From Halieaceae bacterium UBA5044 (GTDB taxonomy: Bacteria > Pseudomonadota > Gammaproteobacteria > Pseudomonadales > Halieaceae), in the NCBI GenBank assembly GCA_002416125.1, contig DIBU01000006.1, positions 1-64,000 on the forward strand: a stretch of 64,000 nucleotides of DNA. Reading direction: 5' to 3'. Numbering within the stretch: the stretch's first letter is position 1; every line of letters starts with the position of its first letter. This document shows, piece after piece, positions 5,866 to 13,737 of this stretch. The notes under the pieces are model-generated. The model was not told where the DNA came from and ran no database searches. It was given only the letters and a program-made list of their open reading frames with translations. The position numbers and the translations under genes were made by a program.

Positions 5866-6932
5866 ATCCAGCTCAGGAACGCGCGCACGCTGAGGCGTCT
5901 TCGGGTTTGAGCGTTTCTGTCGTCGTGAACAACTATAATTACGCCCACTACCTGCCACAGGCACTCGACTCGGTACTTGCCCAACTCGCTCCGCAGGACG
6001 AACTGATTGTCGTCGATGATGGCTCCGGAGACGGATCGGCGGAGATACTCGCCAGCTATGCGGCGCAACAGCACGTACGTGTTATCCGGCAGGCCAACCG
6101 GGGGCAGTTGAGCGCCGTGTTGGAAGGGCTCTCCGTGGCGCATGGCGACTTGTGCGCCTTGCTGGACAGCGATGACTATTTCCTTCCCGGCTATCTGGCG
6201 AGGCTTCGGCGACATGCCGAGCAGAATCCCGAGGCCGACTTTTTCTTTTGTGCAGCATCCCCCGGCGGTGAAGCGGAGGAGGCCGTGCGGGAAACGAAAG
6301 CGATGCTTGCACGTATTGAAGTTCCCCCGGGGTTGACCGGGTCAAGTCGCTGGAGTACCTGGGCGGGTGGCGAGTTCCTGGGCTCACCGACCTCTGGCCT
6401 CGCCTTGCGTCGTGCGCTGCGGGATACCTTGCTGGAGCACCGGGAGCGTCTCTCGGACCGGGTCGTTATCCCGCGGTGGGCTGTCCGCTTTTTTGCGATC
6501 AGCACAACCAGCCACGCGGCTACCCGCAACTCCGCAGACGGTATTATCGTGCGTCTGTGCTCATTGCTCGGTGCGCAAAAGCACTATTGCGCCACGCCGG
6601 GCTTCTATTATCGGATTCACGGTGCCAATGCCTATGCCTGCCTGAGCGCAGGTGCTCGCAGGTATCTGCAGGTTGCCCGCATACGCCAGTTCCTGAGAAT
6701 GTCCCAGGCGGCGATGCGTGTAGAGTTGCGCCCGCGGGTCGAGGACGTGCTCAGAGAAGCGGCAGGGCGAAGCAGGCCGCTGTGCGGCAGGCGCAGACGT
6801 CGCCTGGCGGTGAATTATGTCCTGGCCTTGTTGCGCTGTGATGACGCCCTCCTAACCCGGTTTCGTGGTCTCCCGGGTTTGTCGTCTGCGCTCTTCAGAC
6901 AAGCCTCGGCGAAGCCGCCAAACTGCGGGTAG
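5862..6932 (+). CDS. Family 2 glycosyltransferase
   Basis: A 356-residue GT-A fold transferase of the GT2 family. It has the nucleotide-binding segment ELIVVDDGSGDGS (about residues 47-59) and the metal-binding DSDD at 102-105, preceded by VVNNYNYAHYLPQALDSVL. There are no membrane segments, so it probably acts at the cytoplasmic face. Sugar specificity cannot be read from the sequence, but co-translation with a UDP-xylose synthase suggests a xylose or related donor (inference). Its 3' end overlaps the convergent WecG-type gene by 81 bases, a long overlap in which both proteins end in Arg-rich tails. Confidence 0.85.
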   Translation: MNPAQERAHAEASSGLSVSVVVNNYNYAHYLPQALDSVLAQLAPQDELIVVDDGSGDGSAEILASYAAQQHVRVIRQANRGQLSAVLEGLSVAHGDLCALLDSDDYFLPGYLARLRRHAEQNPEADFFFCAASPGGEAEEAVRETKAMLARIEVPPGLTGSSRWSTWAGGEFLGSPTSGLALRRALRDTLLEHRERLSDRVVIPRWAVRFFAISTTSHAATRNSADGIIVRLCSLLGAQKHYCATPGFYYRIHGANAYACLSAGARRYLQVARIRQFLRMSQAAMRVELRPRVEDVLREAAGRSRPLCGRRRRRLAVNYVLALLRCDDALLTRFRGLPGLSSALFRQASAKPPNCG

Positions 6933-7667
6933 CAACCTCCAGGGCGTGATCAGGTAGCGTTTCCAGAGTCGCCGTGGATCATGCAACAGGCGATAAAGCC
7001 AGCCGAAACCTCGCTGTGACCAGGAAGCCGGTGGTTGCGCCTGTTCACCGCTGTAGTAATCCAGCGTGCCACCCGCCTGCAGAAGAATCCCGGCCTTGAG
7101 CTGTGTGCGTTGTTGCAGTATCCAGGATTCCTGTTTGGGCATTCCCAGGCCAACCAGTAACAGGTCGGGTGCGAAGGCATTGATCTGTGCCACGACCTCA
7201 GTGTTGTCGGCAACGTAGCCATTGAGCAGTTGGATGTGGAGCTCTGGCCATTGGCCCTTAATCCACTTGCGTGCGTGCTCGACACTGGTTGGCGACCCGC
7301 CGAAATAGAACAGTCGCAATGACGAGCGCTCGGCCATCGTCAATAGCTCGGGTAGGCAATCCATCAGGGAGAAGCGCTGAACCTTGCGCTCCCGTACCCC
7401 CGCAAGATGAAACAGCCACAACACGCCCACGCCGTCAATGTAGCAGTCGCGGCACTGCTCGTAGAACCTGCGCACAACGGGGTCAGTGTTCGCCAGATAC
7501 AAACTGTGCAGATTGTGGTGCCCGATGATTTCCCCGGTGGTGCCACTTGCCAGCATGGCTTGCATGTGCTCGAACAGCTCTGGCAGGCTGCGGGGCCGTA
7601 CTGCGCAACCTGCGAAGGCCTGCATCTCCCTGCCTGCCAGTTCACCGGTTTCGGTTTCAGTAGGCAT
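6852..7667 (-). CDS. WecG/TagA/CpsF family glycosyltransferase
   Basis: A 271-residue GT26 family enzyme, the group that adds the second sugar (N-acetylmannosaminuronate, N-acetylmannosamine or glucose types) to undecaprenyl-diphosphate-sugar. Diagnostic parts are HHNLHSLYLANTDP, the conserved Asp78 in IDGVGVLW, and LLLVGLGMPKQESWI near residues 169-183. A basic C-terminal tail with aromatic residues (from about residue 225) is typical for membrane attachment. It follows the priming transferase with an 11-base overlap, so priming and second-sugar addition are encoded together. Confidence 0.88.
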   Translation of the reverse strand: MPTETETGELAGREMQAFAGCAVRPRSLPELFEHMQAMLASGTTGEIIGHHNLHSLYLANTDPVVRRFYEQCRDCYIDGVGVLWLFHLAGVRERKVQRFSLMDCLPELLTMAERSSLRLFYFGGSPTSVEHARKWIKGQWPELHIQLLNGYVADNTEVVAQINAFAPDLLLVGLGMPKQESWILQQRTQLKAGILLQAGGTLDYYSGEQAQPPASWSQRGFGWLYRLLHDPRRLWKRYLITPWRLLPAVWRLRRGLSEERRRQTRETTKPG

Positions 7668-9030
7668 TACGCCCCGTCCAGCCCATGAGAGCGGTTCTGG
7701 CCAGGATTTTTATGTCCAGCCAGAGCGACCAGTTCTCGATGTAGTGGATGTCGTACTCCAGCCTGCTTTGCATTTTCTCCAGCGTGTCTGTTTCTCCGCG
7801 AAATCCATTGATCTGGGCCCAGCCGGTGATGCCCGGTTTAACCCGGTGGCGCTGCATATAGGTATCGAGCTGCTGTCCGAACTGTTCGTTCAGCGCAAGC
7901 GGGTGTGGTCTCGGACCGACCAGGGACATGTCGCCTCGCAACACATTGAAGAGTTGCGGCAACTCATCCAGGCTGCTGCGTCGAAGAAAAGCGCCGAGAC
8001 GTGTAATGCGGGGGTCATCTCGCGTCGCCTGCCGGTCAGGGCACGCCCCCTCTCGCATTGTGCGGAACTTGAATACCTGAATAATGCGACCACCACCCCC
8101 ATGGCGCGCCTGAACAAAGAGGGCGGGCCCCGGAGATTCCAGCCGGACGAGGATCGCAAGCAACACTAGCAGCGGAGCCAGAAGCAGCAGGGCCAATGCC
8201 GACAGGGTGTAGTCCATTATGCGCTTCAGTACGGCTTCGGGACCGTCCAGTGCCGTTGCATTGAGTTCAATGAGCGTGACGCCGTCGATGTCGTTGACCC
8301 GGTGCCGCAAGATGCGCAGTAACGTCAGATCCGGCACGTAATGCACCGGCAGGCTAATTTGCTGAATTCGCGTGAGCAGCACGGCATCGTCGATGGCATG
8401 CGTCGCATCCGGGGCCAGCCATATCTCATCAATGCCATGGTCGCCACTTATCAGCGTCGGTTCCAGATCATCCAGCTCACCGAGCAGCGCTGCTGGCAGG
8501 CTGTCTGCGGGCACGGGGTTTTCCCCGGGAAGCCTGAGCATGCCCGTCACGCGATTGTGTTTACTGTTCGTCTGCAGGTGGCGAACTGTGGAGCAGGCCA
8601 GGTGTCCTGTACCCAGCATGGCAATATTTCTTGCACCCTGCCGCAGGACGGGATCCAGGAGCAAGCGCCAGCAGGCCATGGCGACAATGCCCAACAGGCC
8701 CCACCCGACCATCCAGATGCGGGAGAAGTCGGCGGTCGTTTTGGTCAGCGAGGCAACCAGGAGTAACCCGCTGTATAACAGCAAAATGCCTGGCGCGGCG
8801 GCAAGCAGCCCGGTGACCGGGTGCGACCAGCGCGGTCGCCGGTAGGCGCCCGCCAAAGGCAGCAAAACCAGGGCCATGAGAAAGCCAAGGAGCAGGGCAA
8901 CCGGGTAGTGTTCCTCCACCGGCGCGGCCCCGAAGCGTAAATACCAGCTGAGTGCGCCCGCAGACGTCAGGGCAAGGGCGTCCAGAAGCGGGGCAAAACG
9001 CGCAAGACGTATATCGTTCGCCGGGGTCAT
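7657..9030 (-). CDS. Polyprenyl-phosphate sugar phosphotransferase (priming enzyme)
   Basis: A WcaJ/PglC-type initiating enzyme of 457 residues that transfers a sugar-1-phosphate to undecaprenyl phosphate. It has several N-terminal membrane segments, a cytoplasmic Rossmann-like middle domain (IAMLGTGHLACSTVRHL) and the C-terminal bacterial sugar transferase domain. That last domain shows the membrane hairpin, FKFRTMREG, the catalytic LDELPQLFNVLRGDMSLVGPRP and GITGWAQINGFRGET. The size fits the exopolysaccharide glucose/galactose phosphotransferase group. ATG 9030 overlaps the preceding stop as ATGA; an upstream start at 9063 would overlap more and is not needed. Confidence 0.9.
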   Translation of the reverse strand: MTPANDIRLARFAPLLDALALTSAGALSWYLRFGAAPVEEHYPVALLLGFLMALVLLPLAGAYRRPRWSHPVTGLLAAAPGILLLYSGLLLVASLTKTTADFSRIWMVGWGLLGIVAMACWRLLLDPVLRQGARNIAMLGTGHLACSTVRHLQTNSKHNRVTGMLRLPGENPVPADSLPAALLGELDDLEPTLISGDHGIDEIWLAPDATHAIDDAVLLTRIQQISLPVHYVPDLTLLRILRHRVNDIDGVTLIELNATALDGPEAVLKRIMDYTLSALALLLLAPLLVLLAILVRLESPGPALFVQARHGGGGRIIQVFKFRTMREGACPDRQATRDDPRITRLGAFLRRSSLDELPQLFNVLRGDMSLVGPRPHPLALNEQFGQQLDTYMQRHRVKPGITGWAQINGFRGETDTLEKMQSRLEYDIHYIENWSLWLDIKILARTALMGWTGRNAY

Positions 9031-10448
9031 CCCCGTTGCCCGGTGTGTTGCTGGACACCCCACAGGTCCGCCAGCAGGACAAAGGCCACGTAGACGCCCA
9101 ATGGCACCACGTAGAGCATTGAGCGATCAAACGTCACACCATTCGCGACCTGGTTGAAGTAGTGGGTCAGACCGAAAACGGCCAGCAAGAGCCCCAGGCC
9201 TCCCACAAACATCAGACAGGCGATGTTGCGCAGTGGGTCGGCATGGCGGGTGAAAATAGTCGCGGCAAAGCTCCCGGCCAACAGCAGCCAGAAAAGGTGC
9301 CAGTTGCCGTACAGGAACATATTGTCCCAGAGCAAAGGCAGCAGAGGGGCCGGCGCGATGCGCAGCGTCGGCAGTGGCTCCGGGAGGGGTATTGCCAGGT
9401 TGTCCGCGAGGAACTGCGCCGAAACGGGGTGTAGGCCCACAAGAAGGCCGATCATCAGCAGCGCCAGCGCAGCGAGGACGGCACAGGCAATCCAGCGCAC
9501 GGGTGGCCGCCAGGCCAGAACTCCCACCCCGACCATGAGCAGTCCGGCGAAGCCCAGGCCCGGCACCTTGAACAGTGCACAGCAGAGGGCCAGTGCCGCA
9601 GCGAGGAGCCCCCAGCGCCAGTTGCTGCTCCTGTGCCACTCGGCCAACGCCATCGCACCGAGCGCAAACGCCACTCCGAGCCAGAGATCGGCGTAGCCGG
9701 GGAGGGCGACGTGGGTATTGGCCAGGGGTTGGCTCAGCAACGCAAACACGGCGAGGGCGCTTAGCGGCCTCGGTACACTGTGCTGGCGCAAATGCCCCCA
9801 CAGCGCCAGGGCCAGCGCGGCGGGCAGTAGCAACCAGGGCAGGTAGAGCAGGGTGCTGTCGTGCGTGCCCGCCGCAAGCATTTGCCATAGAACCAGCAGC
9901 GGAATACCTGGCGGATACAGGTTCGCCCGCGGATTGCCCAGAGTGTAGGACACGGTATCCGCGTTTGTGGTGAGCCAGGCCTCGGGCAGTACAAAGGGTG
10001 TCAATGCGCCCTGGTGAAACCACACCACGGCCCGCGGCACCCAGTTCATCCAGGCGTCCCAGGCGAACAGGGGCCGCAGCAGAACTTCCTGGGTCAGGCT
10101 CGCGCCGCGCTCCGCGAGGAACAGGGCCAGCGGAATCAGCCACAGAGCATCTCGCCAGCCAAAGGGGAGACGAGGCCTGGGTAAAACACCCCGCCAGCGC
10201 TGGGTCAGTGCGAGTAGCGCGCTGAAGCCGGCCAGGGTGATCGCCATTGGCGTGAACGCAAATGTCAGGCCCGCACGGTTCCATGCCAGTGCGAGCAGGA
10301 TTACCAGCAGTTGCCCGAGCATGAAACCGTGCCCCAGGAGCAGCGTGGCCGGGGCAGGCCCGACAATCCTGCGGATGGTAACAGCGCCGGCGAGCCAGGG
10401 AAGCAGCAGGGCGATGGCCAGCGATGGTAGATGGACTTCAGCGGTCAT
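9027..10448 (-). CDS. GT-C-like multi-pass membrane protein
   Basis: A 473-residue integral membrane protein with roughly eleven or more hydrophobic segments. After the first few helices it has an acidic/aromatic loop (LLRPLFAWDAWMNWVPRAVVWFHQGAL) of the kind found after a transmembrane helix in lipid-linked sugar GT-C transferases. A YPPGIPLLVLWQML segment also recalls these enzymes. It could glycosylate or modify a lipid-linked glycan in the periplasm. No close family name can be given. It is translationally coupled on both sides by 4-base overlaps with the priming enzyme and the unknown membrane protein. Confidence 0.7.
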   Translation of the reverse strand: MTAEVHLPSLAIALLLPWLAGAVTIRRIVGPAPATLLLGHGFMLGQLLVILLALAWNRAGLTFAFTPMAITLAGFSALLALTQRWRGVLPRPRLPFGWRDALWLIPLALFLAERGASLTQEVLLRPLFAWDAWMNWVPRAVVWFHQGALTPFVLPEAWLTTNADTVSYTLGNPRANLYPPGIPLLVLWQMLAAGTHDSTLLYLPWLLLPAALALALWGHLRQHSVPRPLSALAVFALLSQPLANTHVALPGYADLWLGVAFALGAMALAEWHRSSNWRWGLLAAALALCCALFKVPGLGFAGLLMVGVGVLAWRPPVRWIACAVLAALALLMIGLLVGLHPVSAQFLADNLAIPLPEPLPTLRIAPAPLLPLLWDNMFLYGNWHLFWLLLAGSFAATIFTRHADPLRNIACLMFVGGLGLLLAVFGLTHYFNQVANGVTFDRSMLYVVPLGVYVAFVLLADLWGVQQHTGQRG

Positions 10449-11731
10449 GGTGTTGAGGCGGTCCCCGCATAGCCGGAGATGAGATAGAGGTTGCCCAGTG
10501 GATGTGCATCGATGCGTCTTGCCCGATAGACATGGCGACCGTCGCTCAGCAGCCGCTCGCGCGGTGAATACTGGAACTCTGGCAGGGCACCCAGCGCAAG
10601 CACGTAGTCACCTCTGCGTATTTCCCCCGGCGCGAGCAGCCTGGATCCGTAGTTGTACACGTTGGCGGGGAGCAGGTGAAACTGCAGGCGCAGGCGATCG
10701 TGATTGTGTCCCTCCGAGGCATGCAGCAGGACCACGCGGGCATCCGGGGTCGCCAGCATGCCGCGTATGCGTGCCGCATAGTCCTGCAGATCCGCGTCTG
10801 CTTCTGCAGCGTGTTTTTCGGCCTGCGTCTTGTCGCCGAAGGCGGCATACGTCAACGCCACCTGCCGCTCCAACTGTGCCTGCCACAGCCGGTCGAGAAG
10901 CAGCCACGGCAGGAAAATCGTCAGCAGCGCCGCGGTGATTGCGGTGCGTCGGCCGGCGCGGCGCCACAACACCCAGAGCACAGCCATGCCTGTGGCAAGG
11001 AAGGCCCACAGCCCAATCCAGGCGACCGGGAAAACAGCGCCTGCCTGCAGGGGCGTCCCCATGTAGCGATTGATGCCGGATGCCGGCCAGCTGCCGCCGG
11101 CGTGCCATAGCGTCCACACGGAGGCGATTCGGGCCCAGCGGGAATCGCCATGGAAACCGAGGCTGCGCAATATGATGGGCGCGCCTGCAGCGTCACCGAA
11201 CGCGCCGATAGCTACCGTCGTTGCCGTGCCACTCCAGAGTGCGGGGTCGGGGAAGGCGTGCCAGGATACGCCCTGTCCGGCACCCGGTAGCGGTGCAAAG
11301 AACTGTTGTTCCGGTTGCTCCGCAGTCCGCCAGAAGAGGAAATAGCGCAGGGAGGCGCCGCCTGTCAGCTCCAGCCGTACAAAGGGGAACTGCTGCAGTG
11401 GCAGGCGCGTTGTCAGGCTGAAGACGGCTTCATTGCCGAGCAGGGTGTGGATGATCTGCGCAGTGCCCTCGATCTGCGAAGACCCGGCGCGTGTGGGGCT
11501 GAAAGCGCGTCCGTCAAAGGTCTCCGCCGGGGGCGTGTCCCCGGTAACGGGTGCTGCCGGGGTTCCCCAGTACGGTAACAGCAGCCCCGCGAATACCGCG
11601 GCCACGATCAGTGCGCCAAGCCCGACAAGAGCTCCAACGCCCACCGCCCGGCCAGCGGGCGCGTCATGCGCTGTCCAGGGCAGACCTGCACCGTCCGCGA
11701 TGCCTGACTGGGCTGATTGCTCTCTGCTCAT
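10445..11731 (-). CDS. Unknown membrane protein of the polysaccharide operon
   Basis: I do not recognise this 428-residue protein. It has one transmembrane helix near residues 32-53, a roughly 170-residue region predicted to be periplasmic and beta-rich (VRLELTGGASLRYFLFWRT...), two further helices (about 230-285), and a C-terminal soluble part. The C-terminal part contains ALTYAAFGDKTQAEKHAAEADADLQDYAARI and a region ending with PLGNLYLISGYAG. It is the first gene of the operon and is coupled to the GT-C-like gene (ATGA). A scaffold or co-factor for that enzyme is one possibility. Confidence 0.65.
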   Translation of the reverse strand: MSREQSAQSGIADGAGLPWTAHDAPAGRAVGVGALVGLGALIVAAVFAGLLLPYWGTPAAPVTGDTPPAETFDGRAFSPTRAGSSQIEGTAQIIHTLLGNEAVFSLTTRLPLQQFPFVRLELTGGASLRYFLFWRTAEQPEQQFFAPLPGAGQGVSWHAFPDPALWSGTATTVAIGAFGDAAGAPIILRSLGFHGDSRWARIASVWTLWHAGGSWPASGINRYMGTPLQAGAVFPVAWIGLWAFLATGMAVLWVLWRRAGRRTAITAALLTIFLPWLLLDRLWQAQLERQVALTYAAFGDKTQAEKHAAEADADLQDYAARIRGMLATPDARVVLLHASEGHNHDRLRLQFHLLPANVYNYGSRLLAPGEIRRGDYVLALGALPEFQYSPRERLLSDGRHVYRARRIDAHPLGNLYLISGYAGTASTP

Positions 11732-11760
11732 TGCGCTCCTGCTGCGATGGCGGCTCGGGC

Positions 11761-11788
11761 AGTATACTGGTCAGGGACTCTGAGGCAA
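11761..11788 (-). promoter_or_regulatory. Promoter of the leftward polysaccharide operon
   Basis: On the minus strand TTGCCT (11788-11783) and TATACT (11766-11761) are separated by 16 bases. The expected start is about 23 bases before the ATG at 11731. The -10 core is self-complementary (AGTATACT), so a rightward -10 for the esterase gene could overlap, but no good rightward -35 is seen. Confidence 0.5.
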
Positions 11789-11891
11789 ATTGTCGCCCGT
11801 GATGTTCCCCGTGCGTTCGGCTGCGACCTCGCGTTGTGCAGCCTACCGGCCTTCTGGTTTAATGCAGCCCTCACAGCCCCGGGGAACTCGC

Positions 11892-12965
11892 ATGGTCTGG
11901 TTTATTGTTGTCCTTCTGGCACTCGTTTTATTCAGCCTGCTGTACCTGCGCGGAGAGGACCTCTCCCGCTTTGACGGTGCGCAGTTGCCGGCACCGACGA
12001 TGCCACCCAGTGCGGGCCACGCGGAGGTGCTGCAGCGCTTGCGCGAGATGTTGCCGGCAGGGCAGTCGATGCGCGGGCGCGAGCGCCTGCTGCACATGCG
12101 GCGCATCATGGACGGGCTCAGCGAGGGCAGGCAGTTCGCATCCCGTTTTGTGCCCGTTGACCAGCAGGGCGTTAGAGGCGAATGGGTTCTGGCGCCGGGT
12201 TATGATGCCAAACGTCGTTTTTTGTACATTCATGGCGGTGCCTGGATCGCTGGCAGTCCCCTGAGTCACCGCGTCATCACCGATCGGCTGGCTCGCCTGA
12301 CGGGGGCGGCGGTGTTTTCCCTGGACTACCGGTTGCTTCCTGAGCACAGGCGTATCGACGGTATCAACGATTGCCGCAATGCCTGGCGCTGGCTGGTCGA
12401 GAATGGTCCCGACGGTCCCGCCCCGCTGGAGTACGCGATGGTGGGCGGTGACTCTGCCGGTGGCAGCCTCACCCTGGGCCTGATTGCGTGGATTCGCGAC
12501 GAGGGTCTGCGTCAGGCCGATGCCGCGATCGGCTTCTCGCCGTCCACGGACGTGACGATGAGCAGCGGCAGTTTGCGCAGTAACCTCGCCACCGATCCCA
12601 TGCTGGGCCCCATGTTCAGTTGGATGGCAAAAGTCCCCGCTCTGCTGTTGCTGTGGGTCACCTGGTTCACCAGCCGACTGCCGCCCTCGCACCCGGATTT
12701 ATCGCCGCTGCGCGGCAACCTCGCCGGTCTGCCGCCGACCCTGCTGCAGGTCAGCGAACAGGAAATGCTGTTGGATGACTCCCGTCGCTATGCCGCGCGT
12801 GCCGAAGAGGCCGGCTCGGTGGTCGTCTTGCAAACCTGGCCGCACATGGTCCACGTGTGGCAGATATTTACACCCGAGCTGGAAGAGGCCGAGGAGGCCT
12901 TTGCCAATGTTGCCGAATTCCTCGCCAGCGCGGGCGTACCCGTTGCAGAGGGCGGCGACCTGTGA
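11892..12965 (+). CDS. Alpha/beta hydrolase, hormone-sensitive-lipase-like esterase
   Basis: A 357-residue esterase with an N-terminal membrane anchor (MVWFIVVLLALVLFSLLYLR), so it is probably tethered to the inner membrane. The family IV esterase signature is present: oxyanion HGGAW at 114-118 and the nucleophile motif GGDSAGG with Ser188. The catalytic His is likely in the WPHMVHVW region near the C-terminus. ATG 11892 is chosen because it starts the signal-anchor; the in-frame start at 11790 adds a region without hydrophobic character. It overlaps the acyltransferase gene by 4 bases (GTGA), suggesting joint action in lipid turnover. Confidence 0.85.
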   Translation: MVWFIVVLLALVLFSLLYLRGEDLSRFDGAQLPAPTMPPSAGHAEVLQRLREMLPAGQSMRGRERLLHMRRIMDGLSEGRQFASRFVPVDQQGVRGEWVLAPGYDAKRRFLYIHGGAWIAGSPLSHRVITDRLARLTGAAVFSLDYRLLPEHRRIDGINDCRNAWRWLVENGPDGPAPLEYAMVGGDSAGGSLTLGLIAWIRDEGLRQADAAIGFSPSTDVTMSSGSLRSNLATDPMLGPMFSWMAKVPALLLLWVTWFTSRLPPSHPDLSPLRGNLAGLPPTLLQVSEQEMLLDDSRRYAARAEEAGSVVVLQTWPHMVHVWQIFTPELEEAEEAFANVAEFLASAGVPVAEGGDL

Positions 12966-13714
12966 ACGCACTGCGCTCCCTGCTGGTATTCCTGTGGATG
13001 GTGGTCACGGTGATTCCCTGCGGATTGGCGCTGGTGGTCATGTCGGTGTTTGTGAACGACACCCGGCTCTGGTGGTGGTTTGCCGTGCCCTGGCTGCGCG
13101 GCGTCATCGAGGTGGCGCGGATTGTTGCCGGGGTGCAGTACCGCATCCATGGCATCGAAAACCTGCCGGCGGCAGATGACATGCGCCGGATCGTCCTGTG
13201 CCCGAAGCATCAGTCAACCTGGGAAACCTTCTTTTTTCCCAGCATGACGCCGCACCCTCTGGCCTATGTGTTCAAAAAGGAACTGCTCTACATTCCCATC
13301 TTTGGCTGGTGCCTTGCCCGTTTGAAAATGGTGCATATAGACCGCAGCAGGCGTTCCGAAGCCTGGAGCAAGGTGGCGGCGCAGGGCAGGGAGCTGATGG
13401 ACCGGGGCAAGTGGGTCATCATGTTCCCGGAGGGCACGCGCACGGCCCGTGGCAGCAAGGGGCAGTACAAGAGTGGCGCCACGCGTCTCGCGGTGGCCAC
13501 CGGTGCCAGCGTCATTCCTGTCGCGGTAACCTCCGGGCGCTGCTGGCCGCGGCGCACTTTTTCGTTTATACCGGGTGTTATTGACGTGTCGATTGGTACA
13601 CCCGTCTCTGCGTTGGACCGCGACCCGGGCGAGCTGATGGATGAGGTCGAGCGCTGGATTGAAGCCGAGATGCGCAGGCTCGATCCTGCGGCCTACCGGA
13701 AGGCTCCGGGCTGA
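12962..13714 (+). CDS. 1-acylglycerol-3-phosphate O-acyltransferase (PlsC family)
   Basis: A 250-residue lysophospholipid acyltransferase. After an N-terminal membrane segment (about residues 6-30) come motif I, H83QSTWE88, an HX4E variant of the usual HX4D also common in proteobacterial homologues, and motif III FPEGTRT at 155-161. VIPVAVTSG serves as motif IV. It would acylate lysophosphatidic acid or a related acceptor at the inner membrane. GTG 12962 overlaps the esterase stop. Being a second-type PlsC beside an esterase, it may have a specialised rather than housekeeping role. Confidence 0.87.
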   Translation: MNALRSLLVFLWMVVTVIPCGLALVVMSVFVNDTRLWWWFAVPWLRGVIEVARIVAGVQYRIHGIENLPAADDMRRIVLCPKHQSTWETFFFPSMTPHPLAYVFKKELLYIPIFGWCLARLKMVHIDRSRRSEAWSKVAAQGRELMDRGKWVIMFPEGTRTARGSKGQYKSGATRLAVATGASVIPVAVTSGRCWPRRTFSFIPGVIDVSIGTPVSALDRDPGELMDEVERWIEAEMRRLDPAAYRKAPG

Positions 13715-13737
13715 ACACTCACTAGAGGTCGGGCGTC

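Noticed and set aside
9127..10284. A 385-codon minus-strand ORF inside the GT-C-like gene
   Set aside because: It is a frame shadow in GC-rich DNA, with Arg/Gly/Pro-rich composition and no domain, while the other frame has many clear membrane helices.
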